64,000 nucleotides of DNA from UBA8199 sp964507045 (GTDB taxonomy: Bacteria > Verrucomicrobiota > Verrucomicrobiia > Limisphaerales > UBA8199). The notes below the pieces were generated by a model. The model saw nothing but the letters and a program-made list of their open reading frames with translations, searched no databases and had not been told where the DNA came from. The stretch lies in NCBI GenBank assembly GCA_964507045.1, contig CAZDOO010000001.1:1-64000 (forward strand), read 5' to 3'. This document shows positions 8,969 through 17,934 of the stretch, in pieces (the stretch's first letter is position 1; every line of letters begins with the position of its first letter). A program made the translations under genes and the position numbers.

Positions 8969-9622
8969 TCACTTCTTTTCCTTGGGCACCAGCACCAGCC
9001 TGCCATCGCTGACGCGGATGTCCTCCAGCCCGTGCAAGACCGCCGCCGCCCGCGGGTCGTTGGTGATAGCCGCCGCAAGGTTCTCCCGCCGGATCTTCTG
9101 CATATACACTTCCGGCAGCGGCTGTTGTTTGACTGAAAGTGTCCGCGCTGAGACCCCCAGCACCCCGTTCTGGAATGACACATTGAACGTCGCGCTGCCG
9201 TTGAAGTACCGGCCCTTGAACATGCTCAAACCAACCTCCTGCAAGGGCACGCTCACCTGGCCTCGCAACTGGTCGCCTTCGAGGCTCACATGAATTTTGC
9301 CCTGGACCGCAGATCCTTGCCGGCCATTGGCAATCAGCACATTGACGTCGTCCGCGCTCAAGCGCAGCGGCTCCACCGGGCGCTGCTCTCGGACCGCCGC
9401 CTGGAACGCCTCGAATCGTTTGTTCAGTCTATCAACCTCGCCCTTCGGCATCTGCACCGTCGGCAGCGCCACAGGCTGGGTGTCGGTGTAGTGATTCACC
9501 ATCCTTTTGACAAAATGCCATCCTACCAGCAGCGCCCCCATCACCAGCAGCAGCAGGACAACGGAGATGATGCACCCGTAGAATAAACAGCCCCGGCGGG
9601 GCCTGACAGGTTGCTCGGTCAT
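8969..9622 (-). CDS. membrane-anchored protein of unknown function
   Basis: 217 residues. A short basic N-terminus is followed by one transmembrane helix (FYGCIISVVLLLLVMGALLVGW) and an extracytoplasmic domain with mixed alpha/beta content. No catalytic motif was recognised. The start overlaps the stop of the carbonic anhydrase gene by 4 bp (ATGA), so it is the last gene of the NfeD-flotillin-carbonic anhydrase operon. Function unknown. Confidence 0.75.
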   Translation of the reverse strand: MTEQPVRPRRGCLFYGCIISVVLLLLVMGALLVGWHFVKRMVNHYTDTQPVALPTVQMPKGEVDRLNKRFEAFQAAVREQRPVEPLRLSADDVNVLIANGRQGSAVQGKIHVSLEGDQLRGQVSVPLQEVGLSMFKGRYFNGSATFNVSFQNGVLGVSARTLSVKQQPLPEVYMQKIRRENLAAAITNDPRAAAVLHGLEDIRVSDGRLVLVPKEKK

Positions 9623-10515
9623 TTGGGCTTCTTCTGAAAGCGGAGTTTGGGCCGAACCGGCGGCGCCAGGGGAATCTTCGGCGGCACGCCGGCCTTTGCT
9701 TGTTCCTTCTCGCGGCGCCACGATTCGTATGAAGCGCGCAGCACCGGCGGGTTCGGGGGCGCGGCGGGCTCCGTGGCCGGCGCCAGCTTGGCCTCCACTT
9801 CGTGGACCTTGCCGGACAGCCAGTCTTCGGCTTTGGCGACCGACTCGCCGATCTTCGTCTCGGGGAACTTGATGCCCCCGATCTCGAAGTCGGTGAGCGA
9901 CTTGAAGGTGTCCAGCGTCTGGTCGGCGGAAGATAGAGCCGCCTTCATGCGGCCGGCCACCGTGTCGAGCGTCTGATAGCCGTTGACCAGCCACTCGACC
10001 TGGCCCGTCTCAATATCCACCAGCAACCCGTGCACTGGAATCTTCGGCCCGATCAGCGGGCTCTGGCGCACAATGTCCGCCGCTTTGATGACGTTGGCCC
10101 GCTCGCTGCCGAACATGCCGAAGAACTCGTTTACGTTGGCGGGCAGCAGGTGCCGCTCCACTCCCAGCGCCCGGAACCGGTCAACCAGCTCCATGGTGGC
10201 CGTCTTGCCTACCTGGCAATCCGTGTGGCCGATGATGGCGATCTCCTTGCCGCCCTTAACCGCGCACGCCAGGGCTAGCGACCGCATAGTGCTGCTGAGG
10301 GGGCCGGTGATGATGTTGCCCGCGTTGCGCAGCCAGATGAACTGGTCCTTGGGCACGCCCAGCACCTCGGGCAGCAGCGCGTTGAGCCGCACGTCAATGC
10401 ACGTCAGCGCCACAACCGGCAGCTCGTTCTCGAACTCCGCCGGATGCACCCCAGCGCTCTGGTCGCCCGCCACCGCGCGGTGGTTGGCGTCTATGATGGC
10501 TTCAAACAGGCGCAT
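9619..10515 (-). CDS. beta-class carbonic anhydrase with C-terminal extension
   Basis: 298 residues. The first ~180 are a beta-carbonic anhydrase: zinc ligands lie in TCIDVRLN (C and the D/R dyad) and GHTDCQVG (H and C), giving reversible CO2 hydration. A further ~115-residue tail (from LDTVAGRMKAAL to KLRFQKKPK) is alanine/proline/lysine-rich and not part of the enzyme fold. The ATG at 10515 is chosen because it begins the family sequence and has AGGA 10 bp upstream; a TTG at 10548 would extend it by 11 residues. Lies between a small membrane protein and the last operon gene. Confidence 0.9.
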   Translation of the reverse strand: MRLFEAIIDANHRAVAGDQSAGVHPAEFENELPVVALTCIDVRLNALLPEVLGVPKDQFIWLRNAGNIITGPLSSTMRSLALACAVKGGKEIAIIGHTDCQVGKTATMELVDRFRALGVERHLLPANVNEFFGMFGSERANVIKAADIVRQSPLIGPKIPVHGLLVDIETGQVEWLVNGYQTLDTVAGRMKAALSSADQTLDTFKSLTDFEIGGIKFPETKIGESVAKAEDWLSGKVHEVEAKLAPATEPAAPPNPPVLRASYESWRREKEQAKAGVPPKIPLAPPVRPKLRFQKKPK

Positions 10516-10553
10516 GCTGTTAAAGTCCTGATTCGTCGCCTCGCACAATTACG

Positions 10554-10790
10554 CTACCCGCCGGCTTTGCGGCGGCCCACAAAGAAGTAGATCAAGGCTC
10601 CGAGGACGTGCAAGAACAAGACGACCAGAACCCAGATAATCTTCTCGGTATCGTTCAACCTCTGGTTCGTAATCGCGTGGATCAGCATCCAGATCCAGAA
10701 TGCGAACAAGGCAAGGCCGACAACAGCCACAGCCAGCAGCAACAGCATTCCGAATACTCCCGCTCCGGCTGAACCATAAACGTTGTTCAT
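10554..10790 (-). CDS. small two-helix membrane protein, PLD N-terminal-type
   Basis: 78 residues with two predicted transmembrane helices. The central sequence FAFWIWMLIHAITNQRL and the turn NDTEKIIWVLVVLFLHVLGA fit the PLDc_N (phospholipase D nuclease N-terminal) domain, a common small stand-alone membrane protein. Lies 12 bp after the flotillin gene in the same operon. Role unknown; proximity suggests membrane-domain function with flotillin/NfeD. Confidence 0.8.
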   Translation of the reverse strand: MNNVYGSAGAGVFGMLLLLAVAVVGLALFAFWIWMLIHAITNQRLNDTEKIIWVLVVLFLHVLGALIYFFVGRRKAGG

Positions 10791-10802
10791 CAGACTCCTC
10801 CG

Positions 10803-12338
10803 CTACTTCTGCTTCTCTTCGCTTTGGCCCTTCTCGCTCGCCTTCTTCAGCCCGGGCACCTGTTCGAGCAGCTTCTCGAACTTGATGCCGGTGAGGCTCT
10901 CGATGACAGGCGGGAGTTGCGCCACGATCTGCGTGACGTCGCCGGTCAGCTTGCTGGCGCCGCCGCCCACGCCGCTGCCGGAGTTGATGATGACCATCTT
11001 CTCGGTCTTGGCCAGGGGTTCGCTGATCTTGCCGGCGACCTCGGGCAGCACGCGAATGATCATCTCGACGACCGCCGCTTCGTTGTACTGCTTGAAGGAC
11101 TCGGCCTTCACGCGCATGGCCTCGGCCGTCGCCTTGCCTTGCGCCTCGATGACGGCGGCTTCAGCCAAGCCGCGGGCCTTGTTGGCATCCGCTTCCGCCA
11201 CACCGGTCGCCTTGACCACGTCGGCAGCCGCAAACCCGGTTGCCTTGGTCGCCGATGCCGACCCGGCGGCTTCGGTCTCCAACTGGAACTTGCGGGCGTT
11301 GGCCAGGGTTTCGACCTTGTAGCGCTCGGCGTCGGCCGGCTTCTGCACGTTGGCTTCCAACTCGCGCTGCTTGCGCAGGATTTCCTGCTGCTGCAGCTCG
11401 ATCTGCTTCTGCTTCTCGATGATGCTGACCTGCACCTCTTCGGCCTTGACCAGCTGGCCGGTCTTGTACTTCTGCAAGTCATAGGCCAGGTCCGCTTCGG
11501 CCTTCTTCTGGTTCACCGCCGCCTGGTATTGCGCGACGTTGCTCTGGTAATCCCGCTGCGCCTCGGCAATCTTGGTGTCCGCCGCGAACTTCGCCTCCTG
11601 CCCCGCCTGGATCGCCTGGGAGGACTTGATCATCGCGTCCCGGTCCGCCTCCGCCTGGGCAATCTGCGCGTCGCGTTTGACCTGCGCGATCCGCGGTTTG
11701 CCCAGCGCATCCAAATAGCCCTGGCTGTCCCGAATGTCCTTGATCGTGAAGCTGACTATGCCCAGGCCCATGTTCGCCATGTCGCCCGCCGCCACTTCCT
11801 GGACCTTCTGGGCAAAGGCGTCGCGGTTCTGGTAGATATCCTCGACTGTCATCGTGCCCAGAATGGCCCGCAAATGCCCTTCCAGCGTCTGATTCGCGAT
11901 GTGCTTAATGTCCTCGGTGTTCTTGCTCAGGAATTGCTCGGCCGCGGTGGCGATGGAGACGTCATCACCCTTGACCTTGATCTGCGCCACCCCGTCCACG
12001 CGCACCGGCACACCTTTGCTCGTATAGACGTCTTGCTGCTGCTCTACGTCAATGGTCAGCAGCTCGAGCGACAGCCGGTCCACCTTCTCAATCACCGGGA
12101 TGACAAACGTGCCGCCGCCCTTCCGCACCCGGAAGCCGCGCACCTGTACGGTCCCATCCGGGTCCGTGTAACGGTGCCGGCGGCCCGACACGACGAGCAC
12201 CTCGTTCGGGCCGACCTTGACATAGCGGCTGGCCCAGATGGCCGCGAAGATGACGATGACGACAACCAGCCCGACGACCACCGAGGCGACGGTGCCGCCG
12301 AGGAGAGCCTCCGCGAAGAACAGGGTAGGGTTTGGCAT
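10803..12338 (-). CDS. flotillin-like SPFH protein
   Basis: 511 residues, typical of bacterial flotillins (FloT/YuaG type). An N-terminal membrane segment (TVASVVVGLVVVIVIFAAIW) precedes the SPFH domain (about residues 40-210). A long Ala/Glu/Lys/Gln-rich coiled coil (about 215-420, e.g. AEADRDAMIKSSQAIQ) and a C-terminal oligomerisation region follow. Such proteins form membrane microdomains together with an NfeD partner, which here is encoded immediately upstream. The stop is 12 bp before the small PLD_N-like gene. Confidence 0.93.
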   Translation of the reverse strand: MPNPTLFFAEALLGGTVASVVVGLVVVIVIFAAIWASRYVKVGPNEVLVVSGRRHRYTDPDGTVQVRGFRVRKGGGTFVIPVIEKVDRLSLELLTIDVEQQQDVYTSKGVPVRVDGVAQIKVKGDDVSIATAAEQFLSKNTEDIKHIANQTLEGHLRAILGTMTVEDIYQNRDAFAQKVQEVAAGDMANMGLGIVSFTIKDIRDSQGYLDALGKPRIAQVKRDAQIAQAEADRDAMIKSSQAIQAGQEAKFAADTKIAEAQRDYQSNVAQYQAAVNQKKAEADLAYDLQKYKTGQLVKAEEVQVSIIEKQKQIELQQQEILRKQRELEANVQKPADAERYKVETLANARKFQLETEAAGSASATKATGFAAADVVKATGVAEADANKARGLAEAAVIEAQGKATAEAMRVKAESFKQYNEAAVVEMIIRVLPEVAGKISEPLAKTEKMVIINSGSGVGGGASKLTGDVTQIVAQLPPVIESLTGIKFEKLLEQVPGLKKASEKGQSEEKQK

Positions 12339-12380
12339 AGCTTGGATAGGAGTTAAGGGTTACTGGGTGTTTTTGTGATA

Positions 12381-12941
12381 TTAAATGGGAGCAACATAGA
12401 ACTGAGTGCCGACGATGCGGATGATCTTGACGGTCTGGCCGGCGGCGACAGCTCCCCCGCCTTCGTTTCGCGCGGGCGCGGTATAGCGTGAGCCCGCCTG
12501 CACATAGGCGATTTCCCCCACGCCGCTGGCCGGAATGGGCGTGATGACCGTCGCGCTCATTCCCACCAGCGTCGCGACACGCGACTCGCTGGAAGCGTCC
12601 ACTTTGTGAAAGACCGTCCCGAACAGCCAGACGACGCCTGCGGCGATAATCAATGCCCCCAGCAAGGCCAGGGGGGCGCTGAGCCAGGGGCTCTCGGTGG
12701 CTTTAATCCGCGAGAAAATCATCCCCAGGCCGCCGAACGCCGTGATGAAGGCCGTGATGGTGGTCGGACTGAACGGCGAGAGTCCCGGCATGCCCGTATC
12801 CTGGAACCCAGCCTCGGCGTGTCCCCCCGTACCCACATTCACATCCACATCATGCCCGCCGAAGAGATGCCCCAGGAATGCGCTGACAATGGCGAACAGC
12901 AGTCCGACTCCAAAACAGACCGAATACACAAAAAAGTCCAT
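12381..12941 (-). CDS. NfeD-like membrane protein, flotillin partner
   Basis: 186 residues: one N-terminal helix (VYSVCFGVGLLFAIVSAFL), two further helices (about 70-110, e.g. LALLGALIIAAGVVWLF) and a C-terminal OB-fold domain (VGMSATVITPIPASGVGEIA to IVGTQFYVAPI) typical of NfeD C-termini. Proteins of this family are nearly always encoded beside flotillins and are thought to act with them in membrane organisation. First gene of the five-gene minus-strand operon running to 8969. Confidence 0.88.
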   Translation of the reverse strand: MDFFVYSVCFGVGLLFAIVSAFLGHLFGGHDVDVNVGTGGHAEAGFQDTGMPGLSPFSPTTITAFITAFGGLGMIFSRIKATESPWLSAPLALLGALIIAAGVVWLFGTVFHKVDASSESRVATLVGMSATVITPIPASGVGEIAYVQAGSRYTAPARNEGGGAVAAGQTVKIIRIVGTQFYVAPI

Positions 12942-13356
12942 AGGTCCTCGCTAAGTTGTTGCCGTCATTAAAGGGTCAAGCAACCGGCCGCGCAAGTGCC
13001 AAAGCTCGGCGCGGAGCAGTCTGTTCCACCGTGTCTGCCGCAAACCCCGCCTCCAGGTCTGTCCGCCCGGCTGCAATCGGTGCTTTGGATTGCGTTTCAT
13101 CGGCTCGTCTCCAGCAAACACCAACCCCGCTCCTTTTGCACTTACAATTTCCAGGAGCCTTTATAAGCGTTGGCTTCCCCGGTCTTTTCATTTGACGCGC
13201 GCCCGGTGCCGGACGAGACTGAACTGGCCGAGAGTTGAGGGAGACTTCCTGGGCGGTGAGCCGGCCTGGTGGCGGAATGCACAGCGCGGCGGGGGTCCTC
13301 AAACCGGCACATTCGCTGAGGACTTAGCCTCCGAATGGACGAAAGGATATTGACTT
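12942..13356. other. divergent intergenic region
   Basis: 415 bp between the NfeD operon (minus) and the CBM48-like gene (plus). It must hold both promoters. I see no convincing reading frame, RNA gene or repeat; a GAAAGGA ribosome-binding site precedes the GTG at 13357. Confidence 0.4.
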
Positions 13357-13635
13357 GTGAGCCGAAAATCGAAGAAGCCAAAGATGCAGACATTCCGCTA
13401 CGTCGCGCCCAACGCGACCAGCGTAATGCTCGTGGGTGATTTCACCGAATGGCAGCAAAAAGCGCTGGTCATGGAGAAGGGACCAGACGGGGTGTGGGCA
13501 ATCAGCCTCAAGCTGCCGCAAGGCAAGCACAGCTACCTGTTCATTGTGGACGGCCAGTGGTGTGAAGACCCGGCATGCACCGTGCGCATCCCGAATCCGT
13601 TCGGCGGCTTCGACATGGTCCGCGAAGTCGGCTGA
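13357..13635 (+). CDS. stand-alone CBM48/AMPK-type glycogen-binding domain protein
   Basis: 92 residues containing just one isoamylase-N/AMPK-beta-like domain: FRYVAPNATSVMLVGDFTEW, then GVWAISLKLPQGKHSYLFIVDG and WCEDPACTVRIPNPFGG. Such domains bind glycogen or other alpha-glucans; here there is no enzyme domain, so a targeting or regulatory role is inferred. The GTG start has GAAAGGA 10 bp upstream. No glycogen gene is adjacent. A short hairpin follows the stop. Confidence 0.85.
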   Translation: MSRKSKKPKMQTFRYVAPNATSVMLVGDFTEWQQKALVMEKGPDGVWAISLKLPQGKHSYLFIVDGQWCEDPACTVRIPNPFGGFDMVREVG

Positions 13636-13662
13636 CGGTCCGCCGGTCCAGCGCCCGTGTCG

Positions 13663-13683
13663 GCCCGCTCCGCACGAGCGGGC
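13663..13683 (+). terminator. possible terminator hairpin
   Basis: GCCCGCTC-CGCAC-GAGCGGGC: 8-bp GC stem, 28 bp after the CBM48-like gene. No T-run follows, so termination is uncertain. Confidence 0.35.
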
Positions 13684-13856
13684 GACGCTTGTGTCAGGAG
13701 AGCGACGCAGTTAAGGCTGGCATACGCTGGCCGTATCTGCGTTACTCCAGCGCCTGTTATGACACATTGCCCAACAGTTCCGGTCCCGCCGGCCCAGTTC
13801 CGCGCCCCGATTGCCAGCCTGGGTGACCGCTGACCGCCACCCTTTGACGCACAAGG

Positions 13857-15629
13857 ATGAAACAGCTCGTTCTCGTTGACTACGCGATTATCGCCGTTTA
13901 CATCGTCGCCTCCTTTGCCATCGGGAACTATTACATGAGGCGGGCGGGCTCTTCTCTGGACGAGTATTTTCTGTCTGGCAGAAGGACCCCCTGGTGGCTG
14001 ATCGGGCTTTCGATGGTGGCCACCAATTATGCGATAGACTACCCCCTGGCTATCACCAAGCTGGTGGCGAAGAACGGCATCATGGGCACCTGGTATGTGT
14101 GGTCGCTCGCCATCGCTGGCATCGCCGCCACGTTCTTCTTCTCGCGGCTGTGGCGCCGGGCGCGGGTGGTGACCGATGCCGAGCTGATCAAGTACCGCTA
14201 CAGCGGCAAGATCGGGGATGCGCTGCGCGTCTTCAAGGGCATCTACTTCGGCGTTGTCATCAACTGCTTCGTCCTGGGCTGGATCTTTCGCGCCCTGGTG
14301 AAGGTCGCGGGGGCGGTAACTCCCTGGAACCCGTGGCTGATTCTGGCGTTCTTTGTCGTGGTTACGATGGCCTATACCATGAGTGGCGGGCTCTCCGCCG
14401 TGATTATGACCGACACCTTGCAGTATGTCATGATCACCGTGAGTGCCATCCTCTTTGCCGGCTATGCTGTTGCCCACGTGGGGGGCCTGGCGCAGATGGT
14501 GTCGAAAGTGGAGACGCTCTATCCCGGCAAGCACTACCTGGACTTCAGCCCCGGCTTCAGCGGTGGACAGGTCATGCCTTGGTCCGCCTTCTTCGTTTAC
14601 CTCTTTGTCCAGTGGTGGGCGCAGAAGTTCTCGGACGGCGGGGGCAAGCTCATTCAACGAATGAGCGCCGCCCGGAGCGAGACGCACTCCGTTATCGGCA
14701 CCTTCCTCTATTCGATCCTCTACGTGCTGTCCACCTGGCCGATCATCATCGTGGCCTTGTGCACCCTCATCGTCTTTGGCAAGCAGCCCGATCCCGAGCT
14801 CGGCTACCCGCGCCTGATGACGGAGATCCTGCCTCATGGCATGCTGGGCTTTTGCCTGGTCGGGCTGCTGAGCGCCTTCATGTCCACCGTGTCAACCCTC
14901 TTCAACCTCAGCCCGTCTTACCTGGTCAATGACATCTACAAGGCGTTCTTCGTGAAGCAGGCCTCGCAGCGGCATTACGTGCTGGTCTCCCGGATCACCA
15001 CCGCCCTCATTGCCGGGACGGGCATGCTCCTGAGCATGAAGATCGAGTCCATTGCTGACATGTGGCAGTTCGTGCTGTCCTTTGCCAGCGGCGCCGGCAT
15101 CATCTGGATTCTGCGCTGGTTCTGGTGGCGCATTAATGCCTGGTCGGAGTTCTCTTCCATGATCTGCAGCGCTGCAGTTGCCACCTATCTCAAATTGGCG
15201 CGCCCGGAAGTGCCGTTCGAGCACACCCTGCTGATCATTGTGGCCGTGACCACGCCCGTCTGCCTGCTGGTGACGTATCTGACGCAGCCGGTGGGCGACG
15301 AGACCCTGCGCGACTTCTACCACAAGGTGCAGCCCGGCCAGTGGGGCTGGCGCCGGATCTCCGAAAAGTATGGCATCGCCCGCACGCCATTCCTGATGAG
15401 GGCGTTCGTGAACTTTCTCCTGGGCGCGGCCTTGCTGTTCCTCATCAACTTCGGCGTCGGCACGCTGCTGTTGCGGTCGCTTTGGCTGGGGGTGTCGGAG
15501 ATTCTGGCCGGAGGTGTGATTGCCCTCATACTGCTCAAGCGGATTCAAAAGGAGGACTTGCCGCCGGCCGGTGAGAAGGCCGTGCCGCCACACAGAGTCG
15601 AGAATTGCGAGTTGGTAGATCAGGTGTGA
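13857..15629 (+). CDS. sodium:solute symporter (SSS family)
   Basis: 590 residues with about 14 predicted membrane helices. N-terminal YIVASFAIGNYYMRRAGSSL and DEYFLSGRRTPWWLIGLSMV are the hallmark start of SSS-family transporters, and AYTMSGGLSAVIMTDTLQYV the conserved TM5-6 region. The protein uses a sodium gradient to import a small solute (sugar, polyol or similar) across the inner membrane; the substrate cannot be told. The C-terminal 120 residues are an extra helix-containing extension common in this phylum. Monocistronic; 220 bp downstream of the CBM48-like gene. Confidence 0.9.
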   Translation: MKQLVLVDYAIIAVYIVASFAIGNYYMRRAGSSLDEYFLSGRRTPWWLIGLSMVATNYAIDYPLAITKLVAKNGIMGTWYVWSLAIAGIAATFFFSRLWRRARVVTDAELIKYRYSGKIGDALRVFKGIYFGVVINCFVLGWIFRALVKVAGAVTPWNPWLILAFFVVVTMAYTMSGGLSAVIMTDTLQYVMITVSAILFAGYAVAHVGGLAQMVSKVETLYPGKHYLDFSPGFSGGQVMPWSAFFVYLFVQWWAQKFSDGGGKLIQRMSAARSETHSVIGTFLYSILYVLSTWPIIIVALCTLIVFGKQPDPELGYPRLMTEILPHGMLGFCLVGLLSAFMSTVSTLFNLSPSYLVNDIYKAFFVKQASQRHYVLVSRITTALIAGTGMLLSMKIESIADMWQFVLSFASGAGIIWILRWFWWRINAWSEFSSMICSAAVATYLKLARPEVPFEHTLLIIVAVTTPVCLLVTYLTQPVGDETLRDFYHKVQPGQWGWRRISEKYGIARTPFLMRAFVNFLLGAALLFLINFGVGTLLLRSLWLGVSEILAGGVIALILLKRIQKEDLPPAGEKAVPPHRVENCELVDQV

Positions 15630-15972
15630 CCGGGTGAGGCCGAGTTTCACTGCGTTCCTGCCGGAAGCCCGCCCCTGAGGCTTGTAGGGAGAACTCCTAC
15701 AAGGAGTTTGGTGTTCCACCTTACAGACACTCGCAGGTGATTGGGATATAAGCGTTAACGGCAAGAGACATTCTGCACTGGACGCGAGGCCGTTTTGCGG
15801 AGTCTGGCGTGGGTGGCTGTTGCAGCGGCAGCCCGGTTGAGCAGGTGGGAATGGGTGCTTATCGTTAGCCCGGTGTAACTCAGACACCACCGGGTCCTGG
15901 GCTGCCGCTCCAGCAGCTTCCCGGTGGAGGCTGGGTGTCACTTCAGCTTGGTGGTGGATTCAGTCGCTCTGC
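15630..15972. other. convergent intergenic region with inverted repeats
   Basis: 343 bp between convergent genes. It contains a small hairpin at 15681-15703 (CTTGTAGG/CCTACAAG, 7-nt loop), a candidate terminator for the symporter gene. It also contains a long imperfect inverted repeat, 15816-15834 against 15899-15917 (17 of 19 pairing). No coding sequence seen. Confidence 0.5.
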
Positions 15973-16251
15973 TCATGATTGGTGAGCCAGGAACCACGTA
16001 ACCAGCAGGAATATCAATCCCAGCACAGCCGTCACTCCGACCAGCCATTTTAGCGCCCAGCCTTTCTCCAGCCGTTTGCACTTTTCCGCCAGCGCTGGTG
16101 AGAGCACCCCCCGTCTGACCCAGAAAGCATACTCCCAATCCACGAAAGCTCTCCACTGGGACGGCTTCCACAGCATGAAGCCCAGCCAAAGAAATGAGGC
16201 CGCTGTGAGCAGGAAGAGGCAGGCAGTTAAAGCCAGGGTCGTCTGGTCCAT
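15973..16251 (-). CDS. small membrane protein, unknown
   Basis: 92 residues with two strong hydrophobic segments (LTACLFLLTAASFLWLGFML and WLVGVTAVLGLIFLLVTWFL) separated by a charged loop. No family recognised. Codon use resembles its neighbours, which supports it being a real gene. Function unknown. Confidence 0.55.
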   Translation of the reverse strand: MDQTTLALTACLFLLTAASFLWLGFMLWKPSQWRAFVDWEYAFWVRRGVLSPALAEKCKRLEKGWALKWLVGVTAVLGLIFLLVTWFLAHQS

Positions 16252-16340
16252 GCGCGCAAAGTTGTATTCATGACGCCCGTGCTATGCCGCGCCAGATGGC
16301 GAGTCTAAGATTGACCTGGCGCCTGCAAGCTGGCGGGGGG

Positions 16341-16688
16341 CTAGAAGTCGTTACGGCACGCGGCGCAATACCATCCACCCCCGGGCGTATTCTTCCGGTG
16401 CAGGCGTACCGCCTTCTTTTCCCGGTCGTGACAAACCTGGCAGAACGGGCCCACCAGGTTTGTGCCATCATCAGTTGTCTTCCGGAGCCAATAAACACCC
16501 CGGTCAAAATACATATCGCGGCACGGTTCGGACTCAACCTCCATGCCTTGGAGTTTATTCTTCAGGGCCAGGTTTTCTTCTTGCAGGCGCAGCACCGCCT
16601 CTCGCAGCTCCAGTATCTTCTCTCTGGCCTCAGCGGTGAGTCCGTTCTTGAGCAGCTCAATAATGTCCTGGTAATTCGGAATGCCCAT
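16341..16688 (-). CDS. coiled-coil and zinc-ribbon protein, unknown
   Basis: 115 residues. An N-terminal alpha-helical coiled coil (AREKILELREAVLRLQEENL, residues ~20-50) is followed by a four-Cys zinc ribbon (CQVCHD ... YCAACRNDF, residues ~84-113). This layout is common among small conserved regulators or phage-related proteins; no target can be named. Lies just downstream of the small gene at 16736-16975 on the same strand, with which it may form a pair. Confidence 0.65.
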   Translation of the reverse strand: MGIPNYQDIIELLKNGLTAEAREKILELREAVLRLQEENLALKNKLQGMEVESEPCRDMYFDRGVYWLRKTTDDGTNLVGPFCQVCHDREKKAVRLHRKNTPGGGWYCAACRNDF

Positions 16689-16735
16689 GCAGGAAGTCTA
16701 TTGTTCAACGAACCTGCACGGGAAAATGGTGAAAG

Positions 16736-16975
16736 TCAATTCCGGGAATTGCCCCTGACTAATCGTGCCTCGTTAGTCTTCAGATATTTCTCCATCGTCT
16801 CGATGCTGCTGGTCTGAATCCGGCGCGCTTGCCCCAGCTCCCGCATCATCCGGTAGTCAATCAACCGTTTGCCCAGCTCCACAATCTGAATATACGCATT
16901 CTCGGTCTTCCATAACTGCCCATTGGCCAAGGCCGGCTGGGACTTCTTTCGATTTGCTCTTACTTTCACGTTCAT
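16736..16975 (-). CDS. small conserved-looking helical protein, unknown
   Basis: 79 residues, basic and mostly helical (MNVKVRANRKKSQPALANGQ at the start, SSIETMEKYLKTNEARLV near the end). The ATG at 16975 is preferred; an upstream start would add a Trp-rich leader overlapping the divergent gene's 5' region. Paired with the coiled-coil zinc-ribbon gene 47 bp downstream. No family recognised. Confidence 0.5.
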   Translation of the reverse strand: MNVKVRANRKKSQPALANGQLWKTENAYIQIVELGKRLIDYRMMRELGQARRIQTSSIETMEKYLKTNEARLVRGNSRN

Positions 16976-17070
16976 TGGACGCCTCAAACCCCGGTTTCGT
17001 TCAGATTTCAGGGACCGAAAGCCCCAAATCCAGATTGAAATTGGCCACGGCGAGTCCATTTTGGTGTGGG

Positions 17071-17934
17071 ATGAACGGGATTAGCCCAACTGCGCGCCCG
17101 GTAACCCGGGCGCCCCAGGGCCGGCTGGGGTTGCTGCTGCTGGCGGTTTGCTGGCCCTTGAACTGGGCGCTGCCGGGATTGCGCACTGCTTACCTGTTCT
17201 TTCCTCTATGGCTCGGCTACATTCTCGTGGTGGATGCTCTGGTCGTGCGCCGCACCGGCACCTCACTCTGGACCCGGTCGCGGCGGGACTTCGCGCTGTT
17301 CTTCCTGGCCTCGGCGCCGGCGTGGTGGCTCTTTGAAGCCATCAACCGGCGCACGGGCAACTGGGAATACCTGGGCAGCTCTGCCTTTAGCGACCTCGAG
17401 TACTGCCTGCTCTGCACGATTTCCTTTTCCACCGTCATGCCAGCAGTGTTCGAGACGGCGGAACTGGTGGGCAGTTTTCTCTGGGTGCAGCGCTTTGCCA
17501 GCGGTCCGCGCCTGCAGCCAATCCCGGCGGTGACCAGCGGCATGTTCTTCAGCGGTATCGCCATGCTTGGCTTGACACTGGCCTGGCCGAAATACTGCTA
17601 TCCCTTTGTCTGGACCTCGCTCGTGCTGATTCTCGAGCCGCTGAACTGCTGGCTGGGCCGCCGGCACTTCCTGCAGCATCTCCAGCACGGCGACTGGCGG
17701 CCGGTCATTTCCCTCGGGCTGGGAGCGGTCATCTGCGGGTTCTTCTGGGAGATGTGGAACTACTACGGCTATCCGAAGTGGATATATCACACCCCGGGGG
17801 CGCAGTTCCTTCACGTCTTCGAAATGCCGCTGCTCGGCTATGGCGGCTATGTGCCCTTCGCACTCGAGTTGTGTGCCCTCAAGAACTTTCTCTGGCCTGG
17901 CTCGCCGCGGCTGCGGCTGGGGACTACGGAGTGA
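17071..17934 (+). CDS. multi-pass integral membrane protein, unknown
   Basis: 287 residues with about eight hydrophobic segments (e.g. LGLLLLAVCWPLNWALPGL, FFSGIAMLGLTLAWP). Aromatic-rich motifs lie at NRRTGNWEYLG and FFWEMWNYYGYPKWIYHTPG; the second resembles conserved motifs in uncharacterised carotenoid-cyclase-like or DUF membrane proteins, but no confident family call is possible. The ATG at 17071 follows GGTGTGGG. The stop codon lies inside the 8-bp-period array that follows. Confidence 0.65.
   Translation: MNGISPTARPVTRAPQGRLGLLLLAVCWPLNWALPGLRTAYLFFPLWLGYILVVDALVVRRTGTSLWTRSRRDFALFFLASAPAWWLFEAINRRTGNWEYLGSSAFSDLEYCLLCTISFSTVMPAVFETAELVGSFLWVQRFASGPRLQPIPAVTSGMFFSGIAMLGLTLAWPKYCYPFVWTSLVLILEPLNCWLGRRHFLQHLQHGDWRPVISLGLGAVICGFFWEMWNYYGYPKWIYHTPGAQFLHVFEMPLLGYGGYVPFALELCALKNFLWPGSPRLRLGTTE

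Noticed and set aside
10824..12356. 510-codon plus-strand frame opposite flotillin
   Set aside because: Leu/Asp/His-rich antisense translation; flotillin on the minus strand is unambiguous.
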